Part shown: one piece after another, positions 28,017-34,318 of the stretch
Layout of the letters: each line of letters begins with the position of its first letter
How positions within the stretch are numbered: position 1 is the stretch's first letter
Source of the DNA: Sinorhizobium sp. 8-89
GTDB lineage: Bacteria; Pseudomonadota; Alphaproteobacteria; Rhizobiales; Rhizobiaceae
Assembly (NCBI RefSeq): GCF_030124325.1
Contig: NZ_JASKLR010000020.1
Coordinates: 32,157 to 96,156, forward strand
Direction of reading: 5' to 3'
DNA length: 64,000 bases
Position numbers and translations under genes: made by a program
The notes under the pieces: generated by a model
Databases searched by the model: none
What the model saw: the letters and a program-made list of their open reading frames with translations, nothing else
What the model was told of the DNA's origin: nothing

Positions 28017-28050
28017 AAAAACGATTTCAACGAAAATATAAACGTTTTTA
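28017..28050. promoter_or_regulatory. Paired LacI-type operators before the second LacI operon
   Basis: AAACGATTT (28019-28027) and AAACGTTT (28040-28047, extended ATAAACGTTTTTA) have CG centres 21 bp apart. This is the spacing seen at 19833-19861. The first half is degenerate by one inserted A. No other recognisable element was found in the 303-bp gap 27972-28274. Confidence 0.65.
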
Positions 28051-28274
28051 TCGCTGATAGAGTTGTTGTTGAAATCACGCCTCCCTCCGCGGAAGCACAC
28101 GGTCAGGTAGCGTCGCAGGCACAGTCGACAACAGGAATGGCAATCGCGTTCCGCGCGCAGCGGTCCGCCGTCTCACGATCCGGCAAAACGAATCAAAATA
28201 AGGCGAGCAGTTCCGCTGCCTTCCGCAGTGTCGTTAGCCTGAGAAGATCGGAAGCACCGCCGGGAGGCGCGCCC

Positions 28275-29030
28275 TCAGTGGGCAGTGTAGGCACCGTCCA
28301 CCAGGTGGACGCTTCCGGTGATGAAGCTCGCTTGCTCGGAGAGGAGGAAGCACACGAGGGAGGCGACCTCTTCCGGCGTGCCGCGCCTTCCCATCGGCTG
28401 CAGCGACATCATGCGCCGGGTGCTCGCGATGTCGGCATGCTCCGACAACAGCGGCGTCTCGATCCAGCCGGGACCGACGGCATTGATGCGAACGCCGATT
28501 CGCGCATATTCCATGGCGGCGACCTTCGTCAGGCCGACCAAACCGTGCTTTGCTGCGGTATAGGCGGCCGCAGTCGGCAGACCAACCGAACCGAGAATGG
28601 AAGACATGTTGACGATCGCGCCGCCGCCCTGCGCCAGCATCGCGGCAATCTCATACTTCATACAGTAGAAAACGCCGTTCAGGTTGACGCTCATCACCTT
28701 GTGCCATTCGTCGAGCGGATAGTCGGCCGTCGGCTTGCGGATGCCATCGATCCCGGCATTGTTGACCGCCAGATGCAGGCCGCCGCATTCCTCGACGGCG
28801 AACTTTACCAACTTTTCCACAGCTTCGGCGTCGGCTACATCGACGGCGAAATCATGGGCCTTGCCTCCGACCGAGCGAATCTCGGCGGCGATTCGGCGCG
28901 CGGCGTCAGCATCCAGATCGGCAACAACGACCTCGGCCCCCTCGCCACCGAGCTGCCGGGAAACAGCCGCGCCAATTCCGGAACCCGCGCCGGTCACGAC
29001 CGCAACCTTCCCCTCGAAGCCAAGTTTCAT
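28275..29030 (-). CDS. Short-chain dehydrogenase/reductase (classical SDR)
   Basis: Protein of 251 residues with TGAGSGIG at 13-20, DLDADAA after the second strand (Asp suggests NAD preference), NNAGIDG, catalytic Ser in NMSSILGSVG, and YTAAKHG with the catalytic Tyr and Lys. GPGWIETPL and the C-terminal TGSVHLVDGAYTAH are also typical. It lies upstream of the phased operators and is separated from the LacI operon by 303 bp, so joint regulation is unclear. The substrate is unknown. Confidence 0.88.
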   Translation of the reverse strand: MKLGFEGKVAVVTGAGSGIGAAVSRQLGGEGAEVVVADLDADAARRIAAEIRSVGGKAHDFAVDVADAEAVEKLVKFAVEECGGLHLAVNNAGIDGIRKPTADYPLDEWHKVMSVNLNGVFYCMKYEIAAMLAQGGGAIVNMSSILGSVGLPTAAAYTAAKHGLVGLTKVAAMEYARIGVRINAVGPGWIETPLLSEHADIASTRRMMSLQPMGRRGTPEEVASLVCFLLSEQASFITGSVHLVDGAYTAH

Positions 29031-29372
29031 TTTGTCTATCCTTATTGCCGTCGTTCGACCTAATCGAGCGGGCGCGGGGCCGCAAGACGTTTCACAACCT
29101 ACCCGGAGCGGCGACTGAATCGCCGGCCTGAAAACCCCGCAAGCTCCCGGGAACCCGCCTGTTGATCCCGCTCCTATTCACTCGCCTGATCTACGCGCCA
29201 TCACAGATATACCACGCTTATCCTGCAGATGCTTTCGACAACGAACGAAGATGTTCCCCGTTCGCGCTTTCTACCCTCGCCGGCCATCTTAATCGGCGTG
29301 CAACACTTGGCCGCCACGCGCCGCAGTGTTAAAGACGAATCGGGGGCGCATCAATTTGCTCAGCAGGTAAAG
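29031..29372. other. Intergenic region, nothing convincing
   Basis: 342 bp between the divergent SDR and L,D-transpeptidase genes. Only a short hairpin GGCGA-ctgaa-TCGCC near 29110 is visible. It presumably holds both promoters, but no motif can be supported. In-frame upstream starts for the transpeptidase exist (for example 29229) but would bury the lipoprotein signal. Confidence 0.4.
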
Positions 29373-29963
29373 ATGGACAATGACCAAATTACGCGCCGGA
29401 TGCTCGTTTTGGGCAGTCTGGCTCTGTTGACCTCTGGATGTAGTGCAACCTGGCAAGGCGTGGGAATCCCATCGCTGCTCCCAAGTACCTCCGGCGTGGA
29501 TCCCCGCTACCGAAGGCGGCATGTCCGCTACGAAGGATACGAGGCGCCCGGAACGCTTGTCGTCGATACAACGCAGCGTTACCTTTACGCCGTCGAAGAG
29601 GGCGGTTGGGCGATGCGCTACGGGATCGGCGTCGGAGAAGAAGGCCTCACGATGAAAGGCAAGGCGGTCGTCGGCCGCAAGGCGGAGTGGCCCTCATGGA
29701 CCCCGACCGCCAGCATGATCAAACGCAAGCCGCACCTGGCGCAATATGCGGGCGGCGTCTCCGGCGGGCCGCACAATCCGCTTGGCGCATCGGCCCTTTA
29801 TCTCTATCGCGGCGGACAGGACACTATGTTTCGCGTGCACGGAACGAACGAGCCGTGGACCATCGGCCACGCGGTTTCGAACGGCTGCATCCGCCTGACG
29901 AACGAGGACATCGTCGATCTCTACAGCCGCACGCCCGTAGGCACCGAGGTATTGATCATCTGA
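29373..29963 (+). CDS. L,D-transpeptidase (YkuD) lipoprotein
   Basis: This 196-residue protein has a lipoprotein signal (MDNDQITRRMLVLGSLALLT then SGCS), so it is anchored to a membrane facing the periplasm. The YkuD catalytic motif is complete: HGTNEPWTIGHAVSNGCIRL, with active Cys in SNGCIRLTNED near residue 175. It forms 3-3 peptidoglycan cross-links or links proteins to peptidoglycan. The ATG at 29373 is chosen because it places the lipobox at residue 25. Confidence 0.9.
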   Translation: MDNDQITRRMLVLGSLALLTSGCSATWQGVGIPSLLPSTSGVDPRYRRRHVRYEGYEAPGTLVVDTTQRYLYAVEEGGWAMRYGIGVGEEGLTMKGKAVVGRKAEWPSWTPTASMIKRKPHLAQYAGGVSGGPHNPLGASALYLYRGGQDTMFRVHGTNEPWTIGHAVSNGCIRLTNEDIVDLYSRTPVGTEVLII

Positions 29964-30153
29964 TGGTGTTTCCCCTTAATTTTCGGTATAAACAAGGAAG
30001 CTGTGTGTTTTTGGGACACCGTTGAAAGTTCGGCAACGACAAACCGGATGGCAACTGTGTCCTTTCTGCACTAGGCCGACTCGCAATTCGCCACTATTAC
30101 TTTGAATGTTGCCTTCGATAACCCATTCCGACTATTGAGGAAAGGACTACTTG

Positions 30154-30294
30154 ATGAGCCGATTTCTAATCGTGATGATTGCGTTGTTTTCCGTCGCCAG
30201 CCTGAGCGCTTGCGGGACGATTGGCAAGGGCAAGGGGAAGGAACCGCCACCGGCGGCGGCAGCGCCAGTAGAGCCGGCGCCAGTCTATAAATAA
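30154..30294 (+). CDS. Very small lipoprotein, 46 residues
   Basis: ATG at 30154 after GAGGAAAGG. The product opens MSRFLIVMIALFSVASLSAC, a full lipoprotein signal with lipobox LSAC. It then has a Gly/Lys-rich linker (GTIGKGKGKE) and a Pro/Ala tail ending in PVYK. Such tiny lipoproteins recur in rhizobial genomes, but the function is unknown. It sits between the L,D-transpeptidase and another lipoprotein gene, suggesting an envelope role. Confidence 0.75.
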   Translation: MSRFLIVMIALFSVASLSACGTIGKGKGKEPPPAAAAPVEPAPVYK

Positions 30295-30305
30295 GGTTGA
30301 CCTTA

Positions 30306-30337
30306 GCGTGGGGAGGGTCCCGTGGCCCTTCCCACGC
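30306..30337 (+). terminator. Hairpin after the small lipoprotein gene
   Basis: GCGTGGGGAGGG and CCCTTCCCACGC pair over 12 positions with one mismatch and an 8-nt loop, 11 bp after the stop at 30294. There is no T-run, so it may be rho-assisted or simply protect the 3' end. Confidence 0.5.
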
Positions 30338-30446
30338 GATCTAATCATGGCCACGCCGGCTTAGGATTTACAGCGCTGACGCCTGAAGCTCACAAAAGTT
30401 GGCTTCAACTTGCCGCTCATCAAAGCTCGGGAGATAGAGCGTAGTA

Positions 30447-31037
30447 ATGACGCTTATACGAGGTCGCATATCGCTCGTGGTCTTGCTCGCACTGGCGACC
30501 ACAGCATGTCAAACCGAAGACAAGGCTCCCCAACCGCGTTTTGTTTCGAGTTACGCTTCCACCGGAGCACTGCCTGCCGGAAGTTCTCAACAGAAAAACT
30601 ACGGATACTTCATCGAGTTCCGCTCTCGCTACGCGCTTAGTTACGGGCACTCTTACGTGATCTTCGGGCGCACGAACAAGTCCGGAGCGATGATCGATCC
30701 TGAGGTCGCAGGACTTGCCCCGGCTACGACCGACACCGCACCCTACGTCATGGGCCATTTCCTGCCGGTCCCGGCCGAGACCGGGTGGAGCGACGGCGAC
30801 CTGGAAGAAGAATACAGGTCGGCAAGCTGGCGCGTTCTGCTGACGGAATCCGAGTACCAGGAAGTCGTTGCGAACATTCGCAAGCTGAAAGCCAAGGCCC
30901 GCTTCTGGCACGCGTCGCTCTATAATTGCAACGCCTTCGTGGCGGAGATTGCGCGTTCCATGGGGTATAAGACACCCGGCATCTGGCTGAGGCCGCAAGA
31001 ATTCATTACAAAGCTTCGGGAGATGAACGGCGGGTGA
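30447..31037 (+). CDS. Lipoprotein with a permuted NlpC/P60 (YiiX/LRAT-like) cysteine-peptidase fold
   Basis: The protein has 196 residues. Lipoprotein signal LVVLLALATTACQ places the lipidated Cys near residue 21. The motif order His first (YALSYGHSYVIFGRTNKSG near residue 67) and Cys later (SLYNCNAFVAEIARSMGY near residue 160) is that of circularly permuted papain-like enzymes. Those act on amide bonds of lipids or peptidoglycan. Catalysis is inferred from the His and Cys only. It may work with the neighbouring L,D-transpeptidase on the cell wall. Confidence 0.65.
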   Translation: MTLIRGRISLVVLLALATTACQTEDKAPQPRFVSSYASTGALPAGSSQQKNYGYFIEFRSRYALSYGHSYVIFGRTNKSGAMIDPEVAGLAPATTDTAPYVMGHFLPVPAETGWSDGDLEEEYRSASWRVLLTESEYQEVVANIRKLKAKARFWHASLYNCNAFVAEIARSMGYKTPGIWLRPQEFITKLREMNGG

Positions 31038-31180
31038 GCGCAATCGGTGCTCGCCCCCGCTTGTCCGACGGTCGGATCGTCCGACCGTCGCATTTTATCG
31101 GTCGGAGCGGAGCGTAATGGCCACATCCTTGACAGCTGTTGCGATGACCGCGGATCGCAGCGAAGCTTTGGTGAGCTAGC

Positions 31181-31774
31181 GTGAACCTAACAGTCGCTTC
31201 CGTCGGCGAAATCATCTGGGTACTCGGTATCGTCGCGTGGTACTTCATTCGGCGTCCTTATGAGCGCCGCGCCAAACGCGTGCGGGTTGTCAGCGACCGC
31301 CGCTCGGGTTCCGAGAAGGTCGGCCTTGCAGCGGCCCTGCTCGGCCTTGCGATCGTTCCCGGCTTTTACGTCGCCACCGGCATTCCGGAGACCGCCGACT
31401 ACCCGGCGCAGCCGTGGGCTGTCGCTCTCGGCGCGCTGATCTTTGCCACGGCGATGTGGGTCTTCCGCAAAACCCACAAGGAACTCGGCCGCAACTGGTC
31501 CATTTCGCTGGAGATTCGCGACAAGCACGAACTGATTTCCCGCGGGCCATATGCGCTCGTCCGGCATCCGATGTACACCTCCTTCCTGCTTATGGGCGTT
31601 GGCCAAGCCTTTCTGCTGTCGAACTGGGTGATAGGCCTCGCCGGTCTGGTCGGCTTTGCCGTCCTGTTTTTCCTCAGGGTGGACAAGGAGGAGCGTATGA
31701 TGCTGGAGATCTTCGGCGCGCAGTACCGCACCTATATGGCCAGGACCAAGCGAATTATCCCTTATCTTTACTAG
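31181..31774 (+). CDS. Isoprenylcysteine carboxyl methyltransferase-like (ICMT/PEMT) membrane protein
   Basis: This 197-residue integral membrane protein has about five helices. It carries the ICMT/phospholipid-methyltransferase signature HELISRGPYALVRHPMYTSF near residues 115-135 and the C-terminal E-E/Y-Y motif RVDKEERMMLEIFGAQYRTYMARTKRIIP. It likely transfers a methyl group from S-adenosylmethionine to a lipid or small hydrophobic acceptor. GTG start at 31181. It is followed after 7 bp by an acyltransferase-like gene, forming a three-gene unit. Confidence 0.8.
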   Translation: MNLTVASVGEIIWVLGIVAWYFIRRPYERRAKRVRVVSDRRSGSEKVGLAAALLGLAIVPGFYVATGIPETADYPAQPWAVALGALIFATAMWVFRKTHKELGRNWSISLEIRDKHELISRGPYALVRHPMYTSFLLMGVGQAFLLSNWVIGLAGLVGFAVLFFLRVDKEERMMLEIFGAQYRTYMARTKRIIPYLY

Positions 31775-31781
31775 AGGTGGC

Positions 31782-32570
31782 ATGATGCGAGGTCGAGCCC
31801 TGAAGCTTTCGCCGGCACGACGCCTCGTCGGAGATCTGATGAGGTTTTCGATCGGCGTGCCACGGGTCACGGTGCAACGCCAGATGAACCTTGGCGCTCT
31901 GCAGAAAGCCAGGATGGCGCAACAGAGCAAGCCCTCCTGGATGGCGCTTTTCCTGAAAGGATACGCGCTTCTCTCCAAGGAGACCCCGGAGTTCCGCCGC
32001 GCCTACGTCAAGTTCCCGAGACCTCAGCTTTACGAATATCCCGGAAGCGTCGCCTCGGTTGCACATGAGCGCGAACATGACGGTGAGCGGGTCGTCCTGC
32101 TGAGCACCATCAAAACCCCTGAGCGTCGCTCGATCACCGAACTAGGGGAGCTGATCCAGGCCGCGCGATCACGCCCCGTGCAGGAGATCAAGGAGTTCCG
32201 CCGCGCATTGAAGCTCGCCCGCGCACCGGCGCCGATCCGGTGGCTGCTCATGTGGCTCGGCCTCAATATCGGACGGCAGCGGGCACGCCATTTCGGTACC
32301 TTCCAGCTGTCGGTCTATTCCGGCCTCGGCGCCGAGTCCCTCAACCCTCTGACGCCGCTCACCACGATTTTCAACTACGGTCCGATCGGCGAGGACGGAT
32401 CGGTAATCGTCCGCATCCATTATGATCACCGGGTCATGGACGGCGCCAATGTCGCGCGCGCGCTGGAGCGGTTCGAAAAGATCCTGAACGGCGAGATCGC
32501 CGATGAAGTGGCAGGCTTTTCCGGGAGCGAAACCATTCCGGCCGCCGCGGCATCGGGACCGGCGGCATGA
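31782..32570 (+). CDS. Stand-alone 2-oxoacid dehydrogenase acyltransferase catalytic-domain protein
   Basis: 262 residues. The conserved active-site segment VIVRIHYDHRVMDGANVARALERFEKIL near residues 205-232 matches the HRxxDG motif of E2 acyltransferases and chloramphenicol acetyltransferase-fold enzymes. The lipoyl and subunit-binding domains of normal E2 proteins are missing. It is therefore not part of a pyruvate dehydrogenase-like complex and may acylate another substrate. It overlaps the next gene by 4 bp. Confidence 0.78.
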   Translation: MMRGRALKLSPARRLVGDLMRFSIGVPRVTVQRQMNLGALQKARMAQQSKPSWMALFLKGYALLSKETPEFRRAYVKFPRPQLYEYPGSVASVAHEREHDGERVVLLSTIKTPERRSITELGELIQAARSRPVQEIKEFRRALKLARAPAPIRWLLMWLGLNIGRQRARHFGTFQLSVYSGLGAESLNPLTPLTTIFNYGPIGEDGSVIVRIHYDHRVMDGANVARALERFEKILNGEIADEVAGFSGSETIPAAAASGPAA

Positions 32571-33454
32571 CGCTGAAGCAAGAGTTCCGGCCAGCGGTCG
32601 TTGTCGTCGGCGCGTCGCGAGGCATCGGCAAGGCAATCGCCGAAGTGGCCGCAAGGGACGGCGCCACCGTGGTCCTGGTCGCGCGCTCGCCGGAGGACCT
32701 CCAAACCGTCGCGGCCGCAATTCAGAGGGCCGGAGGCGAGGCATTCCCGCTTGCGCTGGACCTGACGGCCAGTGACGCAGCGGCGCGTCTCGAAGATTTC
32801 CTGTCCGAAAAGCGTCTGATATGCGACGTTCTCGTCAACAGCGCCGGCTACGGCTTGCGCGGCGGAGCAGCGACACTACCGCTCGCCGAGCAGCTCGGGT
32901 TGATCGACCTCAATATCCGCGTCGTGACCGAGCTCACCCTCCGCTTCCTGCCGGGAATGGTGGCGCGTGGCCGGGGCGGCGTGATCAATCTTGGCTCTGT
33001 GGCAAGCTTCACCCCCGGGCCTTTTATGGCGCTATACTATGCGAGCAAGGGCTTCGTGCGTTCCTTTTCGGAGGCGCTGCATCAGGAAGTGCGCCGCGCC
33101 GGCGTGACCGTCACTTGCGTAGCTCCAGGGCCGGTGTCGACGGAGTTTCTCGAAAAGTCGGGTGCCGACAGGGCAGCGCTGTTCAAGGTTCTGCCCAAGC
33201 TTGATGCGGAATACGTGGCCGAACGCGCCTGGCGCGGATTCAAGGCACGCCGACGCCTCGTGATCCCGGGCATCTCCGCCAAGCTGGCGATCCTGGTCGC
33301 CGCATTTTTGCCTTCCGCGGCTCTTCTGCCCCTGATCGGCCGATTGCAACTGCGCGGCAACGACCCCTGCCCTTGCGGTTCAGGCAAGACGTTCAGGGAC
33401 TGCTGCCGCGCGGGCCGATCGGAACGGCACGCTCCATCCGAAACGAGGGCCTGA
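32567..33454 (+). CDS. Short-chain dehydrogenase with a C-terminal SEC-C zinc motif
   Basis: 295 residues. The first 250 are a classical SDR: VGASRGIGKAIAEVAA near residue 12, NSAGYG, NLGSVAS and YYASKGFVRSF. The C-terminus adds a hydrophobic stretch (KLAILVAAFLPSAALLPLIG). It then has NDPCPCGSGKTFRDCC near residues 265-280, a complete CxCx8CC SEC-C motif that binds zinc. SDR plus SEC-C is an uncommon pairing. It is co-translated with the acyltransferase and ICMT-like genes, which suggests a small lipid- or envelope-modification pathway. Confidence 0.83.
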   Translation: MTLKQEFRPAVVVVGASRGIGKAIAEVAARDGATVVLVARSPEDLQTVAAAIQRAGGEAFPLALDLTASDAAARLEDFLSEKRLICDVLVNSAGYGLRGGAATLPLAEQLGLIDLNIRVVTELTLRFLPGMVARGRGGVINLGSVASFTPGPFMALYYASKGFVRSFSEALHQEVRRAGVTVTCVAPGPVSTEFLEKSGADRAALFKVLPKLDAEYVAERAWRGFKARRRLVIPGISAKLAILVAAFLPSAALLPLIGRLQLRGNDPCPCGSGKTFRDCCRAGRSERHAPSETRA

Positions 33455-33649
33455 TCTTTGCCGCTGTGACGGCCGGTGGCTCGCTCCCCCGGACATGATT
33501 CGTTTCGCTTATACGGACGGAGCGATCAGTGTCAGCGACGGGAAATAGGTTCGGTAGCGGCCAATAGCTGGCTGGCGGCGGATTGCGCCCAGCTCGGCAC
33601 CGGCGGATTTTCGGGGTGCAGTCAGGAAAGCTGCGACAGGCTCTGGATG

Positions 33650-33674
33650 CAATCGGATTTAATCGTTATGATTG
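33650..33674. promoter_or_regulatory. Possible autoregulatory operator of the toxin-antitoxin operon
   Basis: CAATC and GATTG arms at 33650-33654 and 33670-33674, with an inner AATC-GTTAT-GATT repeat (33662-33674), lie 20-45 bp before the antitoxin start. RHH antitoxins usually bind short repeats here. The arms are short, so this is tentative. Confidence 0.4.
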
Positions 33675-33693
33675 AATTGACTGGAGTAGAGCC

Positions 33694-33954
33694 ATGGAAA
33701 CGAAGGTGCTGACGGCGCATGTGCCACTACCGCTCGCTGAGAAGGTCGACCAGATTGCCGCACGGCTCGAACGTTCGCGCGGCTGGATCGTAAAGCAAGC
33801 GCTGACAGCCTGGATCGCTCAAGAAGAGGAGCGCCGCCGCTTGACGCTGGAAGCGCTCGCCGATGTCGACGGGGGTCATGTCATCAGCCACCAGTCCGTC
33901 CAGGCTTGGGCCGACAGGCTGGAGAGTGACAAGCCTCTGCCTCTGCCGCTTTGA
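33694..33954 (+). CDS. RHH (CopG/ParD-like) antitoxin
   Basis: An 86-residue protein. The N-terminal ribbon-helix-helix is ETKVLTAHVPLPLAEKVDQI, then AARLERSRGWIVKQALTAWI (residues 2-42). A flexible acidic and Pro-rich C-terminus follows (WADRLESDKPLPLPL) that should wrap the toxin. It is the first gene of a two-gene operon with the RelE/ParE-type toxin. Its stop overlaps the toxin ATG in TGATG. Confidence 0.88.
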   Translation: METKVLTAHVPLPLAEKVDQIAARLERSRGWIVKQALTAWIAQEEERRRLTLEALADVDGGHVISHQSVQAWADRLESDKPLPLPL

Positions 33955-34229
33955 TGAACATCCAGTGGACAACAAAGGCGGTTTCTGAGCTCGGGCGCCT
34001 TCATGATTTTCTCGCACCGGTCTATCGGAAAGCAGCAGCCCGCACCGTGCAGGCGCTGGCAAGCGCCCCAAACCGCCTGCTAGAACAGCCACGTATGGGC
34101 GAGCGGCTGGAGGAGTTCGATCCCCGCGAAGTCCGCCGCCTTCTCGTCGGCCATTACGAAATGCGCTATGAGCTCACGCAGTCAACAATCTACGTCCTGA
34201 CCCTTTGGCATACGCGTGAGGGTCGCTAG
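33954..34229 (+). CDS. ParE/RelE-family toxin
   Basis: This 91-residue protein with the RelE/ParE fold has WTTKAVSELGRLHDFLAPVY, MGERLEEFDPREVRRLLVGHYEMRYEL and ILTLWHTREGR-like ending (YVLTLWHTREGR). ParE proteins target gyrase while RelE proteins cleave mRNA. The sequence is closer to ParE by partner type, but the target is unproven. Such pairs often stabilise megaplasmids, consistent with repAB 6 kb away. Confidence 0.87.
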   Translation: MNIQWTTKAVSELGRLHDFLAPVYRKAAARTVQALASAPNRLLEQPRMGERLEEFDPREVRRLLVGHYEMRYELTQSTIYVLTLWHTREGR

Positions 34230-34318
34230 ACGCCCGTAATCACCATTGTCGCGGCCAAGCACGCGCATTGACGGAAGTGCGCCCATCGCCACGCCACTGT
34301 GATCCGTGACACGTCGAA

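Noticed and set aside
33455..33693. Residual gene fragment between the SDR-SEC-C gene and the toxin-antitoxin pair
   Set aside because: Short open frames exist but none has a ribosome-binding site or family-like sequence.
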